A stretch of DNA of 64,000 bases from Saprospiraceae bacterium (GCA_021604865.1 BQJU01000020.1:45035-109034); one strand, 5' to 3'. Positions 18,064 to 27,102 are shown, counted from the first letter of the stretch. Numbers and translations: made by a program. The notes: a model not told the origin generated them from the letters alone.

Positions 18064-18093
18064 GTTGTCGACCGGTAGGTTGACAACTTTTTT
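18064..18093 (+). terminator. Intrinsic terminator downstream of yggS
   Basis: GTTGTCGACC (18064-18073) pairs with GGTTGACAAC (18078-18087) with one G-T wobble and a GGTA loop, followed by six T. The T run is on the plus strand, so it ends yggS transcription just before the convergent LytTR gene. Confidence 0.8.
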
Positions 18094-18094
18094 A

Positions 18095-18835
18095 TTAGAA
18101 CCGGTCCAGCATTTTGACAACTTCTGCACGTTTTCGCACAGACACAGGAATGCGGTTGCCACCGCGCATCAGCAGGTATCCACCATCTGTTTTCACAAAG
18201 GCCTGAATTTGTTTCAAATTGATCAGGTGTGATTGGTGGACCCTTAGAAAGCCCACTTCCGACAGGATTCTATCGTATTCTTTCAGCGTTTTGGTCACCA
18301 TTATTTTCTGTCCGTCGTTCAGATAGAAGGTTGTGTAATTACCCTGGGCTTCACAGCGAATAATCTGCTCCAGTTCTATCAGGTGGATTTTATCCAGGGT
18401 ATGGAGGGCAATTCGTTTATTTCCTTCCTTGCCATTCAGCGTATTTTTGAGCAAGTCCAGTTGTTTGGGCTGTTCTCCTAACAATTCCTTAGCCCGGCCC
18501 ACTGCTTCCTGAAGTTCATCGGGTTGCACAGGTTTGAGCAGATAATCTACTGCAGCCATTCTAAAAGCCCTCACCGCAAAAGCATCAGAGGAGGTCGTAA
18601 AGATTACTTTAAAAGGGATCTCTGACAAAATATCCAGCAGGTCAAAACCAGTACCGTCCCCTAGTTGTACATCAAGAAAGAGGATATCAGGTTTTTGCTT
18701 ACGCAATAGTTTGGCACCATTGACCACACCATCTGCTGTGTCGGTCACCTCAACTTCCGGGCAATAATCCCTCAAGTCCTGTTGTAGACTTGCAATTGCC
18801 TGAGGTACATCGTCAATAATAACGGCCTTTATCAT
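18095..18835 (-). CDS. LytTR-family response regulator
   Basis: This 246-residue regulator has an N-terminal receiver domain with acidic residues Asp8/Asp9, the phosphoacceptor Asp55 (LFLDVQLG) and the switch region FTTSSDAFAVRAF. A LytTR DNA-binding domain follows at about residues 140-246, with FLRVHQSHLINL and RGGNRIPVS. Such proteins are phosphorylated by LytS-type (HisKA_7) kinases. No such kinase is adjacent, so it is an orphan in this window. It lies 39 nt downstream of the aminotransferase and may be the last gene of a three-gene operon. Confidence 0.93.
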   Translation of the reverse strand: MIKAVIIDDVPQAIASLQQDLRDYCPEVEVTDTADGVVNGAKLLRKQKPDILFLDVQLGDGTGFDLLDILSEIPFKVIFTTSSDAFAVRAFRMAAVDYLLKPVQPDELQEAVGRAKELLGEQPKQLDLLKNTLNGKEGNKRIALHTLDKIHLIELEQIIRCEAQGNYTTFYLNDGQKIMVTKTLKEYDRILSEVGFLRVHQSHLINLKQIQAFVKTDGGYLLMRGGNRIPVSVRKRAEVVKMLDRF

Positions 18836-18874
18836 CCTGAATGGTTTAATAGCATTGGTATACAGGGTGTTTAC

Positions 18875-20182
18875 CTAATCACCTATGGTACTTTTTTTCC
18901 AAATCTCCTTCAGGGCTTTCACCAAAACATCAAGTTCTTCGGTTAGGGTATATACGTTTGGAGTAATCCTAAGCCCCTGAAGGTTTTCCCAGTCTATTCC
19001 AACAACATGGATCTTGTAGTTTCTAAACAATTCACTAGCAACCTCCTTGGCAGGAATGCCTTGAAAATCGACCAGGGCAATGGCGCAAGAATTTTCAGGT
19101 TGCAAGGGTGTATTAATCATTACGCCAGGGATATCCTTGATTTGCTCCAGGATATAATTGCGTAAATATTTCAACCGGGCTTCTTTTCTTTCCGGTCCAA
19201 TCATCAAGTGAAATTCAATAGCTTGCCCAATGGCTTGCTCGATAGCCAGCGATCGGGTTCCCAGATTTTCAAATTTACGAATATCTTCACTTTCAGGGTC
19301 ATCACCTGCAAAAAGTGGGTAAAGGTTTTTAATCCTGGATTTCCGAACATAAAGCATTCCACTACCAAAGGGCGCACACAACCATTTGTGTAGGCTGGTA
19401 CCAAAATAATCACAATTCAAATCTGGAATTTTAAAATCGAGGTGAGCAAAACTATGGGCGCCATCAACCACGACCTGGATACCTTTTGAATGGGCGATCT
19501 CAGCAATCTCCTTCACAGGAAGCAGCTGCCCACACCAGTTGATGATATGAGTAAGGTGTACTACTTTGGTTTTAGAGCTAAAAGCTTGGGTAAATTGGTC
19601 AACTATCAATTGATTGTCCTCGATAGGAAAGTCAAAAGACAACCATTTGAGTACAATACCTTCCCGTTTGGCTCTTTGTTTCCAGGCATTTATCATATTG
19701 GGATAATCCTGCTTGGTAAGAACCACCTCATCACCAGCTTGAAGGCGCAGACCAAAAATGACAGTTTCCAGAGCTTCGGAAGTATTTCTATTGATGGCAA
19801 TCTCTTCGGCATCACAACCGGCCAGGGCTGCCAGTCGGCGGCGGATTGGCTCCTTACCCTGAGTTAGAATCCGCCACATATAATAGGTAGGCGTTTCATT
19901 ACTGAGCTGATTGTATCGTTCCACGGCCTCCTGTACAACTTTGGGCTGCGGGCTCACACCTCCATTATTTAAATTGATGATTCCCGAAGAAACAGTATAA
20001 GCCAGCCGTACCTGCCTCCAAAAGACCTCATCTGTAACCAGTTGTTCACAGGGTACTGAGGCGACTTCTTGCAAAACCTGTAAAAGATGGCGGCCTTGTA
20101 AAGTTTCAAAAAATGGGATAGTTCCTGCTCCCAGCAATGTGGTAGTCAGTTTTCTGAGAAAGTTTCTTCGGTTTGTGGACAT
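18875..20182 (-). CDS. Tat-exported class V aminotransferase (isopenicillin-N-epimerase/cysteine-desulfurase-like)
   Basis: This 435-residue PLP enzyme starts with a twin-arginine signal, RRNFLRKLTTTLLGAG (from residue 5), implying export of the folded enzyme to the periplasm. The class V aminotransferase fold is marked by NNGGVSPQP near residue 70, NRNTSEALETVIFGL, VVDGAHSFAHLDF (Asp that contacts the PLP ring) and the Schiff-base Lys266 in GTSLHKWLCAPFG. The family includes isopenicillin N epimerase-like and desulfurase-like enzymes; the substrate is unknown. Genes on both sides are close (31 and 39 nt), suggesting cotranscription with the membrane protein and LytTR regulator. Confidence 0.85.
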   Translation of the reverse strand: MSTNRRNFLRKLTTTLLGAGTIPFFETLQGRHLLQVLQEVASVPCEQLVTDEVFWRQVRLAYTVSSGIINLNNGGVSPQPKVVQEAVERYNQLSNETPTYYMWRILTQGKEPIRRRLAALAGCDAEEIAINRNTSEALETVIFGLRLQAGDEVVLTKQDYPNMINAWKQRAKREGIVLKWLSFDFPIEDNQLIVDQFTQAFSSKTKVVHLTHIINWCGQLLPVKEIAEIAHSKGIQVVVDGAHSFAHLDFKIPDLNCDYFGTSLHKWLCAPFGSGMLYVRKSRIKNLYPLFAGDDPESEDIRKFENLGTRSLAIEQAIGQAIEFHLMIGPERKEARLKYLRNYILEQIKDIPGVMINTPLQPENSCAIALVDFQGIPAKEVASELFRNYKIHVVGIDWENLQGLRITPNVYTLTEELDVLVKALKEIWKKSTIGD

Positions 20183-20213
20183 AAGAAACGTTTTAAAATG
20201 TTATCTGACGTCC

Positions 20214-20744
20214 CTAAAGTAAAATTCCTGCCTCCCGTTTGATGGCAATCAAAGCTTTATCTACACCCATTTCCCGTGTAGAAACATATTGGATCAAAGC
20301 CTCGCTAAAATCTTCAGCTTTTGCTTTGGGGTCAACGGAATCTGCTACCAAGCTGATAAAATTGACAGCATCATCTCTTGCAATTTTCACAATCTGCCAC
20401 AGCTGGTCGGAAACATATACCTGTTGAGTAATGTTGTGTTCGTATTCCTGCTGGATCGCCATTAGCAAGGAAAACTTAAGTTCTGCGGTAGTCATACCAG
20501 GTTTTTTCCACCGAAGCAGCAAGTTGGGTATCGCAATTCGGTCACAAAACAGGGACAGACGCTCGTAAGCCTGCAGACGCAGAGGAAGGGTTTTTTCCTG
20601 TTGCCCTTGTCTGATATCCAATAACTTAATCTGACGTTGATTCTCCAGATATTGTTTCATCAAGAAATAAACAGTCATAAAAACAACCAATGCAGGCACC
20701 GTCAGTTTTACGATTTCGAGGATAGTAGTTAACCAAACAGACAT
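20214..20744 (-). CDS. Conserved hypothetical protein with N-terminal membrane anchor
   Basis: A 176-residue protein with one N-terminal helix (about residues 9-28, LEIVKLTVPALVVFMTVYFL) and a cytoplasmic alpha-helical remainder. Recognisable stretches are LPLRLQAYERLSLFCDRI and LLMAIQQEYEHNITQQVYVS. It resembles a small membrane protein family common in Bacteroidota whose function is not known to me. It is first in the apparent operon with the aminotransferase and LytTR genes, and has a well-formed promoter 25 nt upstream. Confidence 0.7.
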   Translation of the reverse strand: MSVWLTTILEIVKLTVPALVVFMTVYFLMKQYLENQRQIKLLDIRQGQQEKTLPLRLQAYERLSLFCDRIAIPNLLLRWKKPGMTTAELKFSLLMAIQQEYEHNITQQVYVSDQLWQIVKIARDDAVNFISLVADSVDPKAKAEDFSEALIQYVSTREMGVDKALIAIKREAGILL

Positions 20745-20768
20745 ATTAAATATTTAAAGCGTTCTGGG

Positions 20769-20798
20769 CAAAAATACGGTCAATCCCCACATTTCCAA
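20769..20798 (-). promoter_or_regulatory. Promoter of the membrane protein-aminotransferase-LytTR operon
   Basis: On the minus strand TTG (20798-20796), a 19-nt spacer and TATTTTTG (20776-20769) fit both Bacteroidota elements. Transcription would start near 20762, 18 nt before the ATG at 20744. Confidence 0.6.
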
Positions 20799-20854
20799 GT
20801 GCCATGGAAACATTTATAAAAGCACAAGGAGAAAAAAAACAACAAAGTAAAAAC

Positions 20855-20920
20855 TTACCGGGCCTTTGAGACGTTCTTTTTTTGATTATTTTTGCGTTGC
20901 GTTTTAGGTAAAGAAGACAT
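20855..20920 (-). CDS. Possible 21-residue basic peptide, uncertain
   Basis: A short frame would encode a 21-residue lysine/arginine-rich peptide starting MSSLPKTQRKN and ending SKAR. It lies in the 254-nt gap upstream of iscA. There is no recognised family and no clear ribosome site. The strong basic bias in so short a frame is the only reason to list it. Confidence 0.15.
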   Translation of the reverse strand: MSSLPKTQRKNNQKKNVSKAR

Positions 20921-20998
20921 AAATTACTTAAAAGTAGGCCTTTTAACCTTTTAGGTTAATGATTTTCTCTATCTATTTGAAGCATAAACCAATTAGTA

Positions 20999-21349
20999 AT
21001 GAGCGAAGTAAAAACAGAATTATATCCAATCACACTCACCGAAGGAGCCATTAATCAGCTGAAAAGAATTCAGAATGACCAAGATGTGCCCGTGGACCAT
21101 GGATTAAGAGTTGGTGTCAAAGGTGGTGGTTGTTCCGGATTTTCCTATATCCTAGGATTTGATGTTCAAAAAGATAATGATGAAATATACGAAATAGGTG
21201 GCATGAAGGTATTGATGCAAAAAGCTCATGCCATATATTTGCTGGGAATAGAAATAGATTGGTTAGATGGCCTAAATAACCGGGGATTTACCTTTAACAA
21301 TCCAAATGCCAAAGATACTTGCGGGTGCGGTACTTCTTTCTCAGCATAA
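20999..21349 (+). CDS. IscA/SufA/ErpA (HesB) family iron-sulfur cluster carrier
   Basis: This 116-residue A-type carrier accepts and hands on Fe-S clusters. The three cluster-binding cysteines are Cys45 (KGGGCSGFSY) and Cys108/Cys110 (DTCGCGTSF). The length is standard. Which A-type protein it is (IscA, SufA or ErpA) cannot be decided without the isc/suf context, which is absent. It stands alone, and a strong intrinsic terminator follows 11 nt after the stop. Confidence 0.95.
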   Translation: MSEVKTELYPITLTEGAINQLKRIQNDQDVPVDHGLRVGVKGGGCSGFSYILGFDVQKDNDEIYEIGGMKVLMQKAHAIYLLGIEIDWLDGLNNRGFTFNNPNAKDTCGCGTSFSA

Positions 21350-21360
21350 TCCGGTAATAA

Positions 21361-21407
21361 AAAGGGATGAAGTGGACAGTTTAAACCACTTCATCCCTTT
21401 CATTTTT
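21361..21407 (+). terminator. Intrinsic terminator of the iscA-like gene
   Basis: A perfect 15-bp stem, AAAGGGATGAAGTGG (21361-21375) with CCACTTCATCCCTTT (21386-21400), has a 10-nt loop and is followed by CATTTTTT. It is a very strong hairpin and could stop transcription in both directions. Confidence 0.9.
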
Positions 21408-21609
21408 TATAGCATTCCGAAGACAAAACCAACTTTTATCTCGCTCTTATTTTTCGCAAATAAATATCTTGCCACAGGAAAAGTTGTAAACCTTTTAGCT
21501 TCAGTATGAACCAACTCCCTTAGTTTCATTTTGATTATTAGATGGTCAAAATTTTGCCCATTTTTTGTATACCAATTAGCTCACAAAACATTTTTTAAAT
21601 TTTTTCTGT

Positions 21610-23913
21610 ATGAGAACATTTACGCTATTATTAGCATTAATTGCACTCAGTATTCAACTACCTGCACAAACAGTATACTGGAGTGAAGACTTTGGCGATG
21701 GCCAAGGGGAATGGACCATTAACACGTCCTTATGTGGAGATTTTACAGATGCTCCAATTGGCACGTATCAATTTATGGATGGAACCTACAATGGTGCGGC
21801 CATTAGTGGTGTGGAAGGGTCTATCTCTTTCAACACCAATACGGAATATACCGCAAGATTGACATCAGCTACTGATACGGCCCTTGTTCAAGCCCGTTAC
21901 ACCTGGGATGAAAATACAGGCAGCTTAACAAGTAACCTTTCTAGTGAGACCCTTACGCTGGGATCTTCCGATTATTCAAACACAGGAAATACCACCAACT
22001 GGATATCCAACCTGCATGTAACACAAACCACCCTTGACGAATGGGGCCGGACTGCACTTGGCCTGGATAGTCCTACGCTGACAATTGCAGGATCAACAGC
22101 AACAATTACCAGCCAGGATGGGCTGACTGTTTTGAATTATGAGAGAACTTCCTCTTGTGGAGAAATCTGGCTGTGGAGTCACAATGGTTTTGTAGGCAAC
22201 GGTTTGGCTGCAGCTCCAACTGCAAGAATTATGTCACCAACTGCCAGCAACGGTTCTATGTTTATAAATGGTGACTTTTATATCACCAACGGAACCAACA
22301 ACCCTACGCAGCCCTATCCTACCTATGTTTCGGAATTGATTTCACCAATGATTGACCTTACCGATGTTCAAGATCCAGTATCATTTGAGTATAGTCAATT
22401 GGTTAGAGTACTCAATCCAGCAGCAGGAGCACCACAGGATGAAGCTCTGAATCCGTTGAGGACTTCCATTTCTTTCAGTACTGATGGCGGAAATACCTGG
22501 TCGGTACCGACTAATGCCAATGAAGGGTTAAATCCTAATGATAATCAAGTGAACAACAGAAGAAGCTTTCCTGCTCAGGGTTTGCAAGGCCAGGACAGTG
22601 TAAGAATTAAATTCACTTATGCCATGGATTTCTATTTTTGGGTATTAGATGACATTAGCATCGTATCTCGCCCGAATTACGAGATGCAGGTTAATAGAAA
22701 TTTCTTTGCTGTTGCACCAAATGCTATTACACCTATTAGTCAGGTGGAACCAATGTATTTCCTTGCTGACATCCAAAACAATGGTGGCCGTACAACTTCT
22801 GGTGTAGCCTTAAACCTCACCATCACCAATGATGACACCAATGAAGTCATCTATGATGATACTAATGTTTATGGTGACCTTACGTCCGATTCATTAGCAG
22901 AAAATGTCCTTTTCGACTCAGCCCTCGATCCAGCTAATTTAATCATCGGTAGTTACACTGGTCTTTATGAAGTGTCTCTTGACTCTACTGATAGTGATCC
23001 GTCGAACAACAGTATAGAGTGGGCCTTTCAGGTTTCTGAGACCGTTTTTTCTAAAGACTTCGGTATGACCCGAAATATTACTCCAGGCTCGGATAATAGC
23101 TTCATTTATGGTAACTGTTATTACGTTCCAAATGGAGAAGGTTTTTATGCTCGTCACCTGACTTTTGGAGCAACCACTAGCACAGGGGTGCCCTTGGCAG
23201 GTAAGTTCTTGTCTACCTTTTTATACAAATGGGATGGAGATGTCAATGAAGACGGACAAGCCAATATTACGGAATATGGCTCTCCTATTGCCTTTAACTC
23301 CTATTTGTTTGAAGCATCTGACGATGACGATGAGGTAACCATTCCTGTCGATCTTGATGGCCAGGGAATTGCTTTGGAAGATGATTCCTACTATCTGGTA
23401 ATGTTGCAATACCAGGATGTTGATGATGAAAACTTATTCCTTTTGGCGAGTGACGCTATCGACTATGCCGCCATGTCATTTGCAACCGACTCATTGGATG
23501 CGCCAAGGTATGGAAGTCTTTTGGCTGTAGGCGAAGAAACTGATTTTAGTACTGTTGGTTTTGGTAGAGAGTTGGTTCCTGTAGCCAATTTGCTTATTGG
23601 CAATAATCCTGACCTTAGCGGTCCGGCTATTGTAAGCACAAGAGAACCATTACTGATCGACAACGTAGCCGATATCTATCCTAACCCAGCTGATGAAAAC
23701 TTCAAGGTTGATATTCAGCTTCCTGAAGTTAGCAATAATGTATCGGTTTCTTTGATGAGTGTTGACGGCAAACATATTGCCCGTCAGGATTTGGGTACCC
23801 TGCAAACTGGTCAGGCTAACTTTAACGTAAGTCAACTGCCAGCAGGTAAATACCTGGTAAAAATCAAAACAGAAAAAGGTATTAACGTTCAACCAATTGT
23901 GGTAACCCACTAA
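21610..23913 (+). CDS. Secreted T9SS cargo protein, function unknown (type A sorting domain)
   Basis: A 767-residue exported protein with a cleavable signal peptide (FTLLLALIALSIQLPAQ, cut near residue 19). The mature part is rich in Asn, Thr and Asp and looks beta-sheet-rich. It has no catalytic motif I recognise. A segment near residues 230-355 (ELISPMIDLTDVQDPVSFEY through FYFWVLDDISIV) resembles the MAM/jelly-roll-like fold seen in many Bacteroidota surface proteins. The last 75 residues are a Por secretion tail (IYPNPADENFKVDIQL, ending LVKIKTEKGINVQPIVVTH), the type A signal for type IX secretion. A large palindromic repeat begins just after the stop. Confidence 0.8.
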   Translation: MRTFTLLLALIALSIQLPAQTVYWSEDFGDGQGEWTINTSLCGDFTDAPIGTYQFMDGTYNGAAISGVEGSISFNTNTEYTARLTSATDTALVQARYTWDENTGSLTSNLSSETLTLGSSDYSNTGNTTNWISNLHVTQTTLDEWGRTALGLDSPTLTIAGSTATITSQDGLTVLNYERTSSCGEIWLWSHNGFVGNGLAAAPTARIMSPTASNGSMFINGDFYITNGTNNPTQPYPTYVSELISPMIDLTDVQDPVSFEYSQLVRVLNPAAGAPQDEALNPLRTSISFSTDGGNTWSVPTNANEGLNPNDNQVNNRRSFPAQGLQGQDSVRIKFTYAMDFYFWVLDDISIVSRPNYEMQVNRNFFAVAPNAITPISQVEPMYFLADIQNNGGRTTSGVALNLTITNDDTNEVIYDDTNVYGDLTSDSLAENVLFDSALDPANLIIGSYTGLYEVSLDSTDSDPSNNSIEWAFQVSETVFSKDFGMTRNITPGSDNSFIYGNCYYVPNGEGFYARHLTFGATTSTGVPLAGKFLSTFLYKWDGDVNEDGQANITEYGSPIAFNSYLFEASDDDDEVTIPVDLDGQGIALEDDSYYLVMLQYQDVDDENLFLLASDAIDYAAMSFATDSLDAPRYGSLLAVGEETDFSTVGFGRELVPVANLLIGNNPDLSGPAIVSTREPLLIDNVADIYPNPADENFKVDIQLPEVSNNVSVSLMSVDGKHIARQDLGTLQTGQANFNVSQLPAGKYLVKIKTEKGINVQPIVVTH

Positions 23914-23920
23914 GTGCATG

Positions 23921-24050
23921 TTTGGAGGTCAAACTTACGCTTGCGCTGAATCTTTCTCCGGGCGTCTGCGCCATGCTCCTTCGCTGAAGCTTCGGCGCAA
24001 GCGAAAGGCTTCGACCTCCGGGGAACGGCGATGCAAATCCGACCTCCAAA
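23921..24050. repeat. Large palindromic repeat (REP/MITE-like), copy C
   Basis: Just after the T9SS gene, TTTGGAGGTC (23921-23930) and GACCTCCAAA (24041-24050) form perfect 10-bp inverted ends. Inside, GGAGGTC (23924-23930) also pairs with GACCTCC (24013-24019), and CGCTTGCGC (23938-23946) with GCGCAAGCG (23995-24003). The two half-palindromes differ by only a 2-nt length change between these blocks. The result is a hairpin of about 96 nt without coding capacity. Confidence 0.75.
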
Positions 24051-24126
24051 TAAGTACTAAGGAGCACCACTTCAGCACTATTGTCCGATTATTTATCGGA
24101 TTCAATTAAGTATTAACACTATTAAA

Positions 24127-24158
24127 AAGGGGCTATCGGATTTTTCCGATAGCCCCTT
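24127..24158. terminator. Bidirectional intrinsic terminator between two convergent T9SS genes
   Basis: A perfect 14-bp stem, AAGGGGCTATCGGA (24127-24140) with TCCGATAGCCCCTT (24145-24158), has a TTTT loop and AT-rich flanks on both sides. It lies between convergent genes. A smaller hairpin sharing TCCGAT/ATCGGA lies just upstream, around 24085-24101. Confidence 0.85.
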
Positions 24159-24195
24159 CATTTTAATACCTTTTAGGTACTACCCTTACCAGGGA

Positions 24196-26577
24196 TTATT
24201 TCATCTTTATTACTTTCTTTGTTTGGCTCAAACGGCCATCAACAACCATTCTCAAGGTGTACAAGCCTGGATTTAATTGGGCACCAAGCTGCACATTCCC
24301 CTGACCCGTTTGCAGGCTGAGTGATTCTTGTTTTTGGCCAAGTGCATTGAATACTTCAACTGAAGCCGTTTCAAAAGTTTGGTCAATAGTGTATCGTAAA
24401 GAAATAGCCTCCTGGAAAGGATTTGGAAAAACCTCCATTCTCACACCAGCAGCCAAAGGATCATTGAGACCATTAATAACTTCACCTTCTACAACTAGGA
24501 AGGCATCAACAGCTGCCTCTACCAGGTGACCGGTTGGATCAAAATCACCCGTTACAAAACGAACGGTCATATTGTCTGTAATGGTAATATAGTCGACCAG
24601 GTTAAATTCTGAAATTGGCCTCCAGGCACTACCTGATTGGGTGACTACTTCAATTTCAACTTCATCCGTACCATTTGATACAATCACGGCCACTTGGTCA
24701 TCAGGATCTGATCCATTACCACCATCATTATACCACCAAAGGTAATAAGACAGTTCCGGAGATTCATAACCACTTAAGTCCATTACCGGAGAAGTCAGCA
24801 CAACAGTGCCATCATCCACATCATCATCACCTGAATTTCCGCCCCCGTTTCCGGTAACATAACACTGGTCACCAATGTCAGTAGAGATATCAAAACCAGG
24901 GTTTACGGCGATACCATTATTTCTAAAAGTTCCTATTGGTTCACCACGCTCCCAAAATCCGGCAGATGCATCGCCATCGTCTGTGGTCCAATTGTAGTCA
25001 AAAATAAAATCGTCTTGGTAACCTTCTTCTAATTCAATGGTCAGGGAGGTATTACCACTAATATCATTGCCTGTAAGTACGGTATATTGATATCCCCAGG
25101 CACCGGCAATGATATCAAAACTGCCCGGCTCCAAAACAAGGGAAAAGTTGCCATCTTCATTGGATAGGGCTAAAAAGTCCGATTCGCCATCTGTCAAAAC
25201 AATCTGAGCATTTGGCACTGAATTACCATTTTCAGCACTAACTATGTGGCCACTGATTGTCAAGATGGGTTCCAAAGCAACATTTTCGATAGTTAATACT
25301 CCATTCTCCAATTCCACAGAAATGGTTTTTGGAACATAACCGGCTTTAGAATACTGAACATCATAAGTTCCCGCAGTAGCCAGGCCGGTCTCGTAGGCTC
25401 CCAACAGGTCAGTGGTTGCCTGATTGGCTTGTGAGGTAAAGATTTCCACTTCTACACCATCCAACAGAGCTCCAGATTGCGCATTGGTCACTTCACCTTC
25501 CAGCCAGCATGCCCTTACATAAACGGCATCACAAACGTAAAGGCCATTGTCGATATCCGACACCAATACGATTCCAGAGGGTAAAAAAGGATAAAGCCCC
25601 CAAGCTCCACTAAAGCCACCGCTAACACCTAAAAAAGTATCAAAATTACCGACTTCAATCAAGTTTGTAGGTCTGGAAGCATCTACAATAATACCGCCGT
25701 CTGTATAATAAGAGATCACCAACCAATCATTCCATACATGCACATTATGGGGGATAACATCCTCGCCAACGGTTTCGATTGGGCGAAACTGATCAAGTTC
25801 TATGATATCTGTGGGGTCTGAAACGTCATAAGCACCAATCGGAGCATTTGCGCGTTCGTCAGTCGTAAAGGCAACATTGCCATCATCTGACAGCCAGATA
25901 TTATGTGTGAATGAAAAGGGAGTGTTCTGGCTTCCCAGCAATTGGGAATTATCCTTATCGGAAACATCATAAATCCCCATCCTACCCAAATAAATCTCCG
26001 ATGCATACATTTTATTGTCACGGGTATAAACGTCGTGAGCATAAATATTGGGACCTGCTCCGGCATAAATCGGCGTACCGGGAGTAGAAGCAACATCGAT
26101 AAAAAGCATCCCTCCATCATTGAGGTTACAGCCAGCCAAATAAGCAAAGCCGAATTCATCGATATAGATATTGTGGCATTGCGCCAATACCCCGCCCACA
26201 TCAGGCAGCGTTGGCGTCCAATAATAATAAGGAGCCGAATTCGGCAAATCAGAAAGGTCAATCACAGTCAAACCATCCGCTCCCTGGTCGGTAGTCACAT
26301 AAGCGGTCGTTCCCCAGGTTTTGATATCGCGCCAAATCGATGTAACGCCAGGCACAAATGCGACCTCTACTGCATTTTCAGGATCTGTTACATTCACTAT
26401 CGAAACACCATTTGCTGCTCCAACCAGTGCATATTCATTGCCTTCTCCATCAGCCCATCCCCAAATATCATTCAGGCTAACATTGTAATCCAATTGCGAT
26501 AATAATGACATATTTAACTGTGAAAAGCCCATGCTTCCCATACATGCCAGTAAAAAAATTAAGATAGTTTTTTTCAT
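24196..26577 (-). CDS. Choice-of-anchor B family secreted protein with carboxypeptidase-regulatory-like domains and T9SS tail
   Basis: A 793-residue exported protein. It has a signal peptide (KKTILIFLLACMGSMGFSQ) and a choice-of-anchor B/LVIVD repeat region at about residues 20-350, with DIWGWADGEGNEYALVGA, HNIYIDEFGFAYLAG and HNIWLSDDGNVAFTTDE. Two carboxypeptidase-regulatory-like (peptidase-associated) domains follow (about 355-510), then a jelly-roll-like segment (about 520-690). The C-terminus is a Por sorting tail (VFPNPFQEAISLRY, ending TKKVIKMK). The protein is predicted to be secreted or surface-attached through type IX secretion; function unknown. A -7-type element lies 60 nt upstream. 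Confidence 0.85.
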   Translation of the reverse strand: MKKTILIFLLACMGSMGFSQLNMSLLSQLDYNVSLNDIWGWADGEGNEYALVGAANGVSIVNVTDPENAVEVAFVPGVTSIWRDIKTWGTTAYVTTDQGADGLTVIDLSDLPNSAPYYYWTPTLPDVGGVLAQCHNIYIDEFGFAYLAGCNLNDGGMLFIDVASTPGTPIYAGAGPNIYAHDVYTRDNKMYASEIYLGRMGIYDVSDKDNSQLLGSQNTPFSFTHNIWLSDDGNVAFTTDERANAPIGAYDVSDPTDIIELDQFRPIETVGEDVIPHNVHVWNDWLVISYYTDGGIIVDASRPTNLIEVGNFDTFLGVSGGFSGAWGLYPFLPSGIVLVSDIDNGLYVCDAVYVRACWLEGEVTNAQSGALLDGVEVEIFTSQANQATTDLLGAYETGLATAGTYDVQYSKAGYVPKTISVELENGVLTIENVALEPILTISGHIVSAENGNSVPNAQIVLTDGESDFLALSNEDGNFSLVLEPGSFDIIAGAWGYQYTVLTGNDISGNTSLTIELEEGYQDDFIFDYNWTTDDGDASAGFWERGEPIGTFRNNGIAVNPGFDISTDIGDQCYVTGNGGGNSGDDDVDDGTVVLTSPVMDLSGYESPELSYYLWWYNDGGNGSDPDDQVAVIVSNGTDEVEIEVVTQSGSAWRPISEFNLVDYITITDNMTVRFVTGDFDPTGHLVEAAVDAFLVVEGEVINGLNDPLAAGVRMEVFPNPFQEAISLRYTIDQTFETASVEVFNALGQKQESLSLQTGQGNVQLGAQLNPGLYTLRMVVDGRLSQTKKVIKMK

Positions 26578-26637
26578 TGTTGTATTGTTCTTTTTACAAA
26601 TTCCAAGTATTTTTTACATCCGTTTTTTAAGCGAATA

Positions 26638-26645
26638 CAAAGGTA
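26638..26645 (-). promoter_or_regulatory. -7 element upstream of the choice-of-anchor B gene
   Basis: On the minus strand TACCTTTG is followed by T, a full match to TAnnTTTGY, 60 nt before the ATG at 26577. No TTG is found at 19-21 nt, so only the -7 half is supported. Confidence 0.4.
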
Positions 26646-26667
26646 TTTTATTTTTGCCGGAATGAAT

Positions 26668-27102
26668 TTATTCTCGCCGCGCTATCACCGCAACTGTTAA
26701 TCGGCTGACACAAATCAACTCACCGGATTCATTTTTAATTTCTATTTGCCATACATGAAGTCGATTGCCAACTTTTATAGGGGTCACTTTCCCTGTCACA
26801 AAACCTGCTCTGACTGAATTCAGGTGGTTGGCATTAATTTCAACCCCAACCACCATGTTCTTTTCCCAATCCGCAATAGAAAATTGAGAAGCAATGCTAC
26901 CGAGTGTTTCAGCCAAGGTAACCGAAGCTCCACCATGCAACAGTCGCATGGGCTGCACAGTTCGTTTGTCGACCGGCATTCGAGCGGTAAGGTAATCATC
27001 ACCAATCTCTGTAAATTCGATTCCAAGTGTGTCCACCATCGTATCTTTGGAAAAGGCGTTGAGGGCTTCCAGATCAAAATGTTTTTTCCAAATCATGTTC
27101 AT
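26668..27102 (-). CDS. Hotdog-fold acyl-CoA thioesterase (PaaI/EntH/MenI-like)
   Basis: A 144-residue hotdog thioesterase of the PaaI/YbdB/MenI group. The signature is MRLLHGGASVTLAETLGSIAS, which includes the HGG loop and the catalytic Glu on the central helix, preceded by LGIEFTEIGDDYLTARMPVD. It hydrolyses acyl-CoA thioesters. In a menaquinone-using organism it could be a dihydroxynaphthoyl-CoA thioesterase, but the family is broad. The start may be ATG 27102 or ATG 27096. It follows the MFS gene by 15 nt and is likely the last gene of the miaA-MFS-thioesterase operon. Confidence 0.88.
   Translation of the reverse strand: MNMIWKKHFDLEALNAFSKDTMVDTLGIEFTEIGDDYLTARMPVDKRTVQPMRLLHGGASVTLAETLGSIASQFSIADWEKNMVVGVEINANHLNSVRAGFVTGKVTPIKVGNRLHVWQIEIKNESGELICVSRLTVAVIARRE

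Noticed and set aside
23941..24020. A CRISPR-like array in the GC-rich repeat after the T9SS gene
   Set aside because: There are no regularly spaced direct repeats; the structure is a single large palindrome.
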